Shown: one piece after another, positions 50,708-58,191 of the stretch | Position numbering within the stretch: position 1 is the first letter of the stretch | How the letters are laid out: the number at the start of each line of letters is the position of its first letter | NCBI GenBank assembly: GCA_037045355.1 | Contig: JBAOHO010000009.1 | Coordinates: 124,001 to 188,000, forward strand | Direction of reading: 5' to 3' | DNA from: Candidatus Nanopelagicales bacterium | GTDB lineage: Bacteria; Actinomycetota; Actinomycetes; S36-B12; GCA-2699445 | Length of the DNA: 64,000 nt | Position numbers and translations under genes: made by a program | The notes under the pieces: generated by a model | What the model saw: only the letters and a program-made list of their open reading frames with translations | Told to the model about the DNA's origin: nothing | Databases searched by the model: none

Positions 50708-51181
50708 ATGGCCTTTCTGCGCTGGACGATCCTGACCGTCGTCGTATGCCTCGCTGCCGGGATCCTCGCCGTGAATCGGGCGGCGGCGGATCCGTTCTTC
50801 CCGGTTCCCGGACCGATTGTGAATGGGTTCGACCCACCCGACGTCGACTGGCTATCGGGGCATCGAGGCCTCGACGTGGCCGCCCCCGCCGGAACGCCGA
50901 TCCGAAGTCCCCGGCCTGGCACGATCACCTTCAGCGGAACAGTCGGTGGGGTCGATGTCCTCGTCGTCTCCCACGGGGTCGTGCGTTCCACCTTTCAGCC
51001 TGCCCGAGCATCCCTGCCGGTCGGCACTGAGGTTCCGGCCGGCGCCATCGTCGGCAAGGTGACAGAGGGAACCTCGCACTGCGCGTCGACGTGTCTGCAT
51101 TGGGGGGCGCGGATCGACGATCGCTATGTCGATCCTCGCCTTGTGACGGGGTCGGTCACGGTTGTCCTGAGACCGCTGTGA
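50708..51181 (+). CDS. Secreted M23 (LytM) peptidase
   Basis: This is a 157-residue protein from ATG 50708. The signal peptide is residues 1-27 (RWTILTVVVCLAAGILAVNR AAA). The M23 domain has GHRGLDVAAPAGTPIRSPRP with zinc His and Asp, and CLHWGARIDDRYVDP with the catalytic HxH-type histidine region (LHWG). Two cysteines (TSHCASTCLHWG) flank the active site. It probably cuts peptidoglycan cross-bridges or, as in many short LytM proteins, regulates amidases. Its stop codon lies in the first copy of a tandem repeat. Confidence 0.88.
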   Translation: MAFLRWTILTVVVCLAAGILAVNRAAADPFFPVPGPIVNGFDPPDVDWLSGHRGLDVAAPAGTPIRSPRPGTITFSGTVGGVDVLVVSHGVVRSTFQPARASLPVGTEVPAGAIVGKVTEGTSHCASTCLHWGARIDDRYVDPRLVTGSVTVVLRPL

Positions 51182-51264
51182 CCCGGATGGCACGCCCGAG
51201 TGACCCGGATGGCACGCCCGAGTGACCCGGATGGCACGCCCGAGTGACCCGGAAGCACACCCGA
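51178..51264. repeat. 22-bp tandem repeat (3 exact + 1 degenerate copy)
   Basis: GTGACCCGGATGGCACGCCC plus GA repeats at 51178-51199, 51200-51221 and 51222-51243, with a 21-bp variant at 51244-51264. The first copy contains the stop of the M23 gene. The array lies about 200 bp upstream of rpsB. Confidence 0.9.
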
Positions 51265-51465
51265 GTGATTAGTGAGGAGGCAGAACCCCGCGATACACTT
51301 CCGGCACCGGTCGTAGACCGGAATTCGCGCGCCCCGCTCGACCCGAACGGGTCACCACCGAGCATCGGTCCTCAGGGAACCTTGGTGGTGGGGTGCCAGG
51401 GCGTCGGCCACAGTGGTCCGGCGCAGGAACCGACCGCGTCCTTCGGGGCGCCGAAAGGAACGCTC
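51265..51465 (+). promoter_or_regulatory. Structured leader of rpsB
   Basis: This 201-bp leader has no gene. CGATACACT near 51289 resembles a -10 box. The following RNA can fold: CCGGTC-GTA-GACCGG (51308-51322) is a perfect hairpin, and CACCACC (51352-51358) can pair with GGTGGTG (51384-51390). Ribosomal protein leaders often carry feedback sites, and S2 is a known autoregulator in other bacteria. No match to a named leader family could be tested. AAAGGAA precedes the GTG start. Confidence 0.4.
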
Positions 51466-52476
51466 GTGGCTGTCGTCACCATGCGCCAAATGCTTGAATC
51501 CGGGGTCCATTTCGGCCATCAGACGCGCCGATGGAATCCCAAGATGAAGCGCTACATCCTCACTGAGCGCAATGGCATCTACATCATCGACCTGGCCAGT
51601 TCTCTGTCCTATATCGACCGGGCCTACGAGTTCGTCAGCCAGACCGTCGCCCACGGTGGGACGATCTTGTTCGTCGGCACCAAGAAGCAGGCCCAAGAGG
51701 CCATCGCTCAACAAGCGACTCGCGTGGGCATGCCCTACGTCAACAATCGTTGGCTCGGCGGCATGCTCACGAACTTCAGCACCGTGCACCAGCGCCTCGA
51801 GCGGCTCAAGGAACTCGAGGAAATGGACTTCGATGACGTCGCGGGCTCGAGCCTGACGAAGAAGGAACTGCTGTCGCTGTCCCGCGAGAAGGACAAACTC
51901 GAACGCACCCTCGGCGGCATCCGCAACATGGAGAAGGTCCCCAGCGCGGTGTGGGTGGTCGACACCAAGAAGGAGCACATCGCCGTCAAGGAGGCCCGCA
52001 AACTGGGCATCCCGGTGATCGCCATCCTCGACACCAACTGCGACCCCGACGAGGTGGACTACCCGGTCCCCGGTAACGACGACGCGATCCGCGCCGTCGC
52101 GCTGTTGACCCGGGTCATCGCTGATGCGGCTGCCGACGGGCTGCGGGCCCGCGCAGAACGCGCCGCCGGTGGCGCCACCGACGCCGAGCCGTTGGCGGAA
52201 TGGGAGGCGGAAGTGCTGACGGGCGACGCGGCTGCGGCGGAAGCCACCGCCGAGCCCATCACGGACCAGACTCACACCGAGACGCCCGAGTCGGCGCAGA
52301 CCGTCGCCGAGTCGGCGCAGACGGCAGAGCCGGGCGAGCCGGTTGGGGTCGACACTTCCACCGACACCCCAGAGACCACAGCGGAGACTCCAGCGGCCGC
52401 GCCGGATGCTGCGGCACCAGCTGACGCTGAGGGATCTGAGGCAGCCGCGGCGCCTGCTGACGCCGCCCAGTCCTGA
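51466..52476 (+). CDS. rpsB: 30S ribosomal protein S2 with acidic tail
   Basis: GTG 51466 (AAAGGAA upstream) gives 336 residues; a longer in-frame reading passes into the leader and repeat. The S2 core has MRQMLESGVHFGHQTRRWNP, GIYIIDLASSLSYIDRAYEF, TILFVGTKKQAQEAI, NNRWLGGMLTNFST and IPVIAILDTNCDPDEVDYPV. After residue 240 a tail of some 95 residues is Ala/Glu/Thr/Pro-rich (ESAQTVAESAQTAEPGEPVG). It assembles late on the 30S. The tail recalls that of S16 here. Confidence 0.96.
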   Translation: MAVVTMRQMLESGVHFGHQTRRWNPKMKRYILTERNGIYIIDLASSLSYIDRAYEFVSQTVAHGGTILFVGTKKQAQEAIAQQATRVGMPYVNNRWLGGMLTNFSTVHQRLERLKELEEMDFDDVAGSSLTKKELLSLSREKDKLERTLGGIRNMEKVPSAVWVVDTKKEHIAVKEARKLGIPVIAILDTNCDPDEVDYPVPGNDDAIRAVALLTRVIADAAADGLRARAERAAGGATDAEPLAEWEAEVLTGDAAAAEATAEPITDQTHTETPESAQTVAESAQTAEPGEPVGVDTSTDTPETTAETPAAAPDAAAPADAEGSEAAAAPADAAQS

Positions 52477-52527
52477 CCAACCACCGAGACCAGATCTCCG
52501 AGAGAACGAACGGATCCAAGGGAAGAC

Positions 52528-53346
52528 ATGGCATCGATCACTGCTGCGGACGTCAAGCGGCTGCGTGACCTCACGGGCGCCGGAATGATGGAATGCAAGA
52601 GAGCCCTCACAGAGGCCGACGGCGACCTTGACAAGGCTGTCGAGGTGCTGCGGATCTCTGGCGCGGCGAAGGCCGCCAAGCGTGGCGCGGAACGACAGGC
52701 CAGCAACGGCCTCGTCGCCCAGAGCGGCAATGCTCTGGTGGAACTGCGCTGCGAGACCGACTTCGTGGCCAAGAACGCGGACTTCATCGCTCTGGCCGGG
52801 GAACTGGCGGCAGCCGTCGACACGCAGCGCCCCGACTCCGATGCGGCGTTCGCCACGATGGTTCTCGGCTCAGGCAAGAACGCCGGCGATGCGGTATCGG
52901 ACCTGTCGGCAATCATCGGCGAGAAGATCGAACTGGGTCGCTTCGCCGTGGTCGATGGAACGCTCGAGGTGTATCTGCACAGTCGTTCCGCTGACCTCCC
53001 CCCCGCCATGGGGGTCTTGCTCGGTTACGAGGGTGACAGCGATGCGGCCCGTGCTGTGGCCCTGCAGATCGCAGCGATGAAGCCCAGGTATCTGGCGCGT
53101 GAGGACGTTCCCGACGATGTCGTGGCCAACGAGCGGCGCATCGCCGAGGCCACCGCCCGTGAGGAGGGCAAGCCCGAACAGGCCCTGCCCAAGATCATCG
53201 AAGGTCGGCTGAACGGCTTCTTCAAGGACACCGTGCTCCTGGACCAGCCTTCCGTGCAGGAGAACAAGAAGACGGTCGCGCAGACACTGCAGGAGGCGGG
53301 CACTACCGTGACAGGGTTCGCGCTGATCGAGGTCGGTCAGGCTTGA
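52528..53346 (+). CDS. tsf: Elongation factor Ts
   Basis: This is a 272-residue protein. The N-terminal domain is ITAADVKRLRDLTGAGMMEC with KRALTEADGDLDKAVEVLR; the core has VELRCETDFVAKNADF, the region that frees GDP from EF-Tu, and NGFFKDTVLLDQPSVQENKK near the end. It follows rpsB after 51 bp, the universal rpsB-tsf pair. Confidence 0.97.
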   Translation: MASITAADVKRLRDLTGAGMMECKRALTEADGDLDKAVEVLRISGAAKAAKRGAERQASNGLVAQSGNALVELRCETDFVAKNADFIALAGELAAAVDTQRPDSDAAFATMVLGSGKNAGDAVSDLSAIIGEKIELGRFAVVDGTLEVYLHSRSADLPPAMGVLLGYEGDSDAARAVALQIAAMKPRYLAREDVPDDVVANERRIAEATAREEGKPEQALPKIIEGRLNGFFKDTVLLDQPSVQENKKTVAQTLQEAGTTVTGFALIEVGQA

Positions 53347-53431
53347 GCCATCGGGCCTGAGCCAGCGAGGGCATTTCGGCGAGCAGGACCTGACAGCGGG
53401 GCACCGAGCAGCGGGAGAGGAGTGCGGACCA

Positions 53432-54208
53432 GTGGCGCAGACGGCTGGACCGTTGACCGAAGCCGACGACGACACCGCGGAGAAATGGCCTGAGGCCCCC
53501 TCCGGGGGATTCCCCATGGTGCTGCTCAAGTTGTCGGGCGAAGCGTTCGCCGGCGGTGGCGGCCTGGGTGTAGATCCCGACGTGGTCCGTTCCATCGCCC
53601 GTCAGATCGCAGACGTCGTACGAAGCGGTTCCGAGGTCGCCGTCGTGATCGGGGGTGGCAACTACTTCCGCGGAGCTCAACTGTCCGAGCACGGAATGGA
53701 TCGGGCACGGGCCGACTACATGGGCATGCTCGGCACTGTCATGAACTGCCTGGCGCTGCAGGACTTCTGCGAGAAGGAGGGCGTCGAAACCCGGGTCCAG
53801 ACAGCCATCGCGATGGGTCAGGTCGCCGAGCCGTACATCCCGCGTCGTGCGACGAGGCATCTTGCCAAGGGCCGTGTGGTGATATTCGGCGCCGGATTGG
53901 GCGCGCCGTACTTCTCCACCGACACCACTGCAGCTCAGCGCGCCCTCGAGATCGGGGCCCAGGTCGTGCTGATGGCGAAAGGGGTCGACGGCGTATACGA
54001 CCGGGACCCCCGCACCGAGCCCGACGCCAAACTCTTCGATCGGCTGTCCTACGACGAGGTGCTGCGCCGCGACCTGAAGGTCGCCGATGCGACGGCCATC
54101 AGCCTGTGTCGGGACAATAGCCTGCCGATCATCGTCTTCAACCTTCTCGACGAGGGAAACATCGCCCGGGCCGTCCGGGGTGAGAAGATCGGAACGCTCA
54201 TCAACTGA
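53432..54208 (+). CDS. pyrH: UMP kinase PyrH
   Basis: This is a 258-residue protein from GTG 53432. It is an amino-acid-kinase fold: VLLKLSGEAFAGGGGLGVDP, VAVVIGGGNYFRGAQLSEHG, RADYMGMLGTVMNCLALQ and GAGLGAPYFSTDTTAAQRAL. VLMAKGVDGVYDRDP is the acidic-kinase loop. The N-terminus has a 25-residue acidic extension (LTEADDDTAEKWPEAPSG). It makes UDP from UMP and is inhibited by UTP in homologues. Confidence 0.96.
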   Translation: MAQTAGPLTEADDDTAEKWPEAPSGGFPMVLLKLSGEAFAGGGGLGVDPDVVRSIARQIADVVRSGSEVAVVIGGGNYFRGAQLSEHGMDRARADYMGMLGTVMNCLALQDFCEKEGVETRVQTAIAMGQVAEPYIPRRATRHLAKGRVVIFGAGLGAPYFSTDTTAAQRALEIGAQVVLMAKGVDGVYDRDPRTEPDAKLFDRLSYDEVLRRDLKVADATAISLCRDNSLPIIVFNLLDEGNIARAVRGEKIGTLIN

Positions 54209-54226
54209 GCGGCAAAGGAGCCCACG

Positions 54227-54784
54227 GTGATCGATGACACGCTTCTCGAAGCGGAAGACAAGATGGACAAGGCCGTCGCGGTCGCGCGCGAGGAGTTCGC
54301 TGCCATCCGAACCGGACGACCCAACCCCGCCATGTTCGCCAAGATCACCGTCGACTACTACGGGACCCCGACACCTATCCAGCAGCTCGCCTCGTTCGCA
54401 TCGCCCGAGGCGATGATGATGATCATCACGCCGTACGACAAGTCCATCATCGACTCCGTCGAACGCGCGATCCGTGACTCCGACCTCGGGGTCAATCCGG
54501 CGTCGGACGGAGTCATTGTCCGGGTCGTGATGCCGCAGTTGACCGAGGAGCGTCGGCGGGAGTACATCAAGAACGCCAAGCACAAAGCGGAGGAGGCGCG
54601 GGTGGCGGTTCGCAACATCCGGCGTCACGCGAATCAGACGCTGGACAAGATGGCCAAGGACGGAGACGTCGGTGAAGACGACGTCAAACGTGCCGAGAAG
54701 CATCTAGACGAGGTCACGCATTCGCACATCTCCCACATCGACGACATGTTGAAGCACAAAGAGTCAGAACTGCTCGAGGTCTGA
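54227..54784 (+). CDS. frr: Ribosome recycling factor
   Basis: This is a 185-residue protein starting at GTG 54227. It is the tRNA-like L-shaped factor: DKAVAVAREEFAAIRTGRPN, ITVDYYGTPTPIQQLASFAS, NPASDGVIVRVVMPQLTEER, then the helical arm NAKHKAEEARVAVRNIRRHA. With EF-G it splits terminated ribosomes. It lies 18 bases after pyrH and two bases before cdsA. Confidence 0.97.
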   Translation: MIDDTLLEAEDKMDKAVAVAREEFAAIRTGRPNPAMFAKITVDYYGTPTPIQQLASFASPEAMMMIITPYDKSIIDSVERAIRDSDLGVNPASDGVIVRVVMPQLTEERRREYIKNAKHKAEEARVAVRNIRRHANQTLDKMAKDGDVGEDDVKRAEKHLDEVTHSHISHIDDMLKHKESELLEV

Positions 54785-54786
54785 CC

Positions 54787-55641
54787 GTGGTGGACTCCGC
54801 GCCCGCAGCGGCCGGGACTCCTGACACTCCCGCGTCCAAGGCCGGGCGCAATTTGCCCGTTGCCATCACGGCCGGGGTGGTCCTCGCTGCGCTCGTCGTC
54901 GGAAGCCTCGTCTGGCAGAAGTGGCTGTTCATCGTTCTGGCCGTCGTGTGTTTGTGGATCGGGATCACCGAACTCGCCAACGGCCTGGCGACGCGCGGTA
55001 TTCGCGTTACTCGATGGCCGCTGCTCGCCGCCGTGCCGCTGGTCGGCATCGTGGCCTATCTGTACGGGACCACAACGTACCTGGCGGTCTTTGCTGCCCT
55101 GGTCCTCGTGATTCTCGTGTGGCGACTCACCGAGGGTGTCGACAATTACGTGCGTGATGCCGGCGCCTCGATCCTCGTGGCCGCCTACGTCCCGCTGATG
55201 CTCGGGTTCGCGGTGCTGACCCTCGCGACCGACGACGGAGCATGGCGGATCGTCGCCTTCATCGCGCTGACGATCGGGAGCGACATCGGTGGTTATGCGG
55301 CCGGAGTCCTGTTCGGCAAACATCCGATGGCACCAGGTATCAGCCCCAAGAAGTCCTGGGAGGGATTCGCGGGGTCACTGGTCGTGCAGGTTGCGATCGG
55401 CGTCGGCCTGTTCGTCACAGTCCTCAGCGGATCGTGGTGGCAGGGAGCGCTGGCCGGTGTCGTGCTCACCATCACAGCAACGTTGGGCGACTTCATCGAG
55501 AGTGCCCTGAAACGCGATCTCGGGATCAAGGACATGGGTTCGATCCTGCCCGGCCATGGAGGACTGATGGACCGCCTCGACTCGCTGATCCCGAATGCCT
55601 TCGTGTCATGGGGGCTGTTCACCCTGCTGTTGGGGTCATGA
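54787..55641 (+). CDS. cdsA: Phosphatidate cytidylyltransferase CdsA
   Basis: This is a 284-residue membrane enzyme with about eight membrane segments after a 25-residue Ala/Pro-rich lead. The signature near the end is HPMAPGISPKKSWEGFAGSL then LGDFIESALKRDLGIKDMGS and ILPGHGGLMDRLDS, which carries the metal-binding Asp residues. It makes CDP-diacylglycerol from phosphatidate and CTP for phospholipid synthesis. Its stop overlaps rlmN (ATGA). Confidence 0.95.
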   Translation: MVDSAPAAAGTPDTPASKAGRNLPVAITAGVVLAALVVGSLVWQKWLFIVLAVVCLWIGITELANGLATRGIRVTRWPLLAAVPLVGIVAYLYGTTTYLAVFAALVLVILVWRLTEGVDNYVRDAGASILVAAYVPLMLGFAVLTLATDDGAWRIVAFIALTIGSDIGGYAAGVLFGKHPMAPGISPKKSWEGFAGSLVVQVAIGVGLFVTVLSGSWWQGALAGVVLTITATLGDFIESALKRDLGIKDMGSILPGHGGLMDRLDSLIPNAFVSWGLFTLLLGS

Positions 55642-56819
55642 GTTCCGTCGACCTTCCCGGAATCACCGCGCCCGGCAGGCGTGCCGCAGTGGTCCGCCCA
55701 CCCCGGCACTGGGCGGACCTCGATCCCGACGAACGGCGCACCGCGGTGGTGGCGGCGGGGCTGCCGCAGTTCCGGGCCGATCAGATCTCTCGGCACTATT
55801 TCGGTCGCGACAGCGCCACTCCGCAGGCATGGACCGACCTCTCGTCAGATGTGGCCGAGCGGGTGGCGCAGGAGTGGTTCCCGGAGTTGCTCACGGAGGT
55901 CCGGACTCTGGCCTGCGACCACGGCGACACCGTGAAGGCGGTCTGGCGGCTCACCGGCGGCGCACTGGTGGAGAGCGTCGTCATGGCCTACCCACAACGC
56001 ATCACGGCCTGCGTGTCCTCGCAGGCGGGCTGTGGGATCGGCTGCCCGTTCTGCGCCACCGGGCAGCAGGGTCTGACGCGAAATCTGTCAGCTGCCGAGA
56101 TCGTCGAGCAAGTACGCAGTGCGCGGGTTCTGGCTGCCTCCGGAAGGTTCGGCGGTTCGCCGGGCGCGCGTGGGTCGCGTGGACCGGGCGGGCCGGGTGG
56201 GCAGGGTGGGTCGCGTGACCGACTGACGAACGTAGTGTTCATGGGGATGGGAGAGCCGCTGGCGAACTACCGTGCGCTCCTCACGGCACTGCACAGCATC
56301 ATCGATCCGACGCCAGCCGGTTTCGGGATGTCGGCACGCAACGTCACCGTCTCGACGGTGGGACTAGTGCCCCGCATGCACCAACTTGCGCAGGAAGGTC
56401 TGCCAGTCACCCTCGCGTTGTCTCTGCACGCCCCCGACGACGAACTGCGGGATCAGCTCGTCCCCATCAACCACCGGTGGCCGGTCGCCGAGGTCATGGC
56501 GGCTGCCGACGCGTACGCCTCCGCCACAGGTCGCCGCTACAGCGTCGAATACGCCCTCATCCGAGACGTGAATGATCAGCCCGAGCGGGCAACCGCCCTC
56601 GGCGAAGTTCTGGCGGGTCGCCTCACACACCTCAATGTGATCCCGCTGAACCCGACCCCCGGGTCGCCGTGGACGGCTGCTGATCCCCACGTCGAACAGC
56701 AGTTCGTGTCGATCGTCCGATCGGCGGGTGTCGCAGTGACGGTCCGCGACACTCGTGGACGGGAGATCGACGGCGCCTGCGGTCAATTGGCGGCGGCTAC
56801 GGCGGGCGGCAGCTCATGA
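55638..56819 (+). CDS. rlmN: Dual-specificity RNA methyltransferase RlmN with collagen-like insert
   Basis: This is a 393-residue protein. The radical-SAM cluster site is CGIGCPFCATGQQGLTRNLS (C-x3-C-x2-C); CVSSQAG precedes it. Residues 167-194 hold an insert (GGSPGARGSRGPGGPGGQGG, then SRD) of seven Gly-X-Y-like triplets before LTNVVFMGMGEPLANY. VTLALSLHAPDDELRDQLVP, EYALIRDVNDQ and the catalytic Cys in IDGACGQLAAA complete the family. It methylates A2503 of 23S rRNA and A37 of some tRNAs. The insert is shadow-free coding and in frame, but unusual. Confidence 0.95.
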   Translation: MSSVDLPGITAPGRRAAVVRPPRHWADLDPDERRTAVVAAGLPQFRADQISRHYFGRDSATPQAWTDLSSDVAERVAQEWFPELLTEVRTLACDHGDTVKAVWRLTGGALVESVVMAYPQRITACVSSQAGCGIGCPFCATGQQGLTRNLSAAEIVEQVRSARVLAASGRFGGSPGARGSRGPGGPGGQGGSRDRLTNVVFMGMGEPLANYRALLTALHSIIDPTPAGFGMSARNVTVSTVGLVPRMHQLAQEGLPVTLALSLHAPDDELRDQLVPINHRWPVAEVMAAADAYASATGRRYSVEYALIRDVNDQPERATALGEVLAGRLTHLNVIPLNPTPGSPWTAADPHVEQQFVSIVRSAGVAVTVRDTRGREIDGACGQLAAATAGGSS

Positions 56820-58048
56820 CCCCCCGCGACGTCGTCATCCTCGGCTCGACCGGGTCCATCGGCACTCAGGCGCTCGACGTCATTGCGCGCAACCCGGGTC
56901 TGTTCCGGGTCGTGGGACTCGCGGCCGGTGGTTCCGACCCCGATCTCCTGGCACGCCAGATCATCGCGACGGGTGCTCGCTGGGTCGCTGTCGCCCGTCC
57001 GGGTAGTGCTGCGATCGTCCGCGAGAGAGTCCGTGAACTACTCCGCGAGGCAACCCGGGAGAGAGCCCGCGAGCGAGCCGAGGGGGATGCCGGCGACGTC
57101 GTGGAGTCTCCCGTGGACGGCATCGCGGAGGGACCTCAGGCCGCGGCGGAACTGGCCGCCCTGGACTGCGATGTCGTGCTCAACGGCATGGCGGGGGCAG
57201 TGGGTCTGGAGCCGACCCTCGCGGCGTTGCGGGCGGGGAACCGAGTCGCCCTGGCCAACAAGGAGTCCCTCATCATCGGTGGGCCCGTCGTCACCCGACT
57301 GGCCCAGCCCGACCAGATAGTGCCGGTGGACTCCGAACACTCCGCACTCGCCCAATCGCTGCGGGGGGGCTCCAAGGCGGAGGTCCGGCGGCTCATCCTC
57401 ACCGCCAGCGGCGGACCTTTCCGGGGGCGAAACCGGGCAGATCTCGCCGATGTGACGCCTGAACAGGCTCTGGCCCATCCCACCTGGTCCATGGGACCAC
57501 TGGTGACCATCAACTCGGCGACGCTGGTGAACAAGGGCCTGGAGTTGATCGAGGCGCACCTGCTGTTCGACATCGGATTCGATCGCCTCGACGTCGTGAT
57601 CCACCCGCAGTCGATCGTCCACTCGATGGTCGAATTCACAGACGGCTCGACCATTGCCCAGGCCAGCCCGCCGGACATGCGACTGCCCATCTCCCTCGGA
57701 CTGTCGTGGCCCGACCGGGTCCCCGATGCGGCGCCGTCGTGCGACTGGAGCACCGCTGCGACCTGGACCTTCGAGCCGGTCGATGTGGACACGTTCCCCG
57801 CGATCCGACTGGCCGCGCAGGTCGGGGCGGCCGGTGGCGTCCACCCGGCCATCTTCAACGCCGCTGACGAAGTTGCCGTGGCCGCGTTCCTCGCCGGCCG
57901 AGTGTCGTTTCCCGGGATTGTGGATACGGTGGAGAGCGTTATCACCGAATATGACGGGCGTTTCGACGGGAACTCGCTGGACGTACAGGACGTCCTAGCG
58001 GCAGACCGGTGGGCGCGGACGCGGGCCACCGACCTGCTCAGCCGTTGA
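56816..58048 (+). CDS. dxr: 1-deoxy-D-xylulose 5-phosphate reductoisomerase Dxr
   Basis: This is a 410-residue protein starting in the rlmN stop (ATGA). It has the NADPH-binding VVILGSTGSIGTQALDVIA, ALANKESLIIGGP, VPVDSEHSALAQSL, LTASGGPFRG and NSATLVNKGLELIEAHLLF with metal and substrate residues. Residues 68-95 are a charged insert (RERVRELLREATRERARERA) not found in most Dxr, lengthening the protein by about 20 residues. It makes 2-C-methyl-D-erythritol 4-phosphate in the MEP isoprenoid pathway; ispG is two genes downstream. Confidence 0.95.
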   Translation: MTPRDVVILGSTGSIGTQALDVIARNPGLFRVVGLAAGGSDPDLLARQIIATGARWVAVARPGSAAIVRERVRELLREATRERARERAEGDAGDVVESPVDGIAEGPQAAAELAALDCDVVLNGMAGAVGLEPTLAALRAGNRVALANKESLIIGGPVVTRLAQPDQIVPVDSEHSALAQSLRGGSKAEVRRLILTASGGPFRGRNRADLADVTPEQALAHPTWSMGPLVTINSATLVNKGLELIEAHLLFDIGFDRLDVVIHPQSIVHSMVEFTDGSTIAQASPPDMRLPISLGLSWPDRVPDAAPSCDWSTAATWTFEPVDVDTFPAIRLAAQVGAAGGVHPAIFNAADEVAVAAFLAGRVSFPGIVDTVESVITEYDGRFDGNSLDVQDVLAADRWARTRATDLLSR

Positions 58049-58097
58049 TGTGATGTGTCCGCCGCGGCTTGACCGCCGCGGGGGAGCGTGGCTCGTC

Positions 58098-58185
58098 GGT
58101 CGAGTGAGACCCTTCGGTCGAGTGAGACCCTTCGGTCGAGTGAGACCCTTCGGTCGAGTGAGACCCTTCGGTCGAATGGGAGGAG
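58098..58185. repeat. 18-bp tandem repeat (4 exact + 1 partial) upstream of rseP
   Basis: GGTCGAGTGAGACCCTTC repeats at 58098-58115, 58116-58133, 58134-58151 and 58152-58169. A fifth diverged copy (GGTCGAATGGGAGGAG, from 58170) carries the ribosome site of rseP. The gap between dxr and rseP is otherwise empty. There are no spacers, so it is not a CRISPR. Confidence 0.9.
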
Positions 58186-58191
58186 AGAGTC

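Noticed and set aside
51244..51465. 74-residue N-terminal extension of S2
   Set aside because: The frame passes through the tandem repeat and leader. GTG 51466 with AAAGGAA begins the conserved MRQMLESGVHFGH region.
58098..58185. CRISPR array
   Set aside because: The 18-bp units are directly adjacent with no unique spacers, and no cas genes are near.
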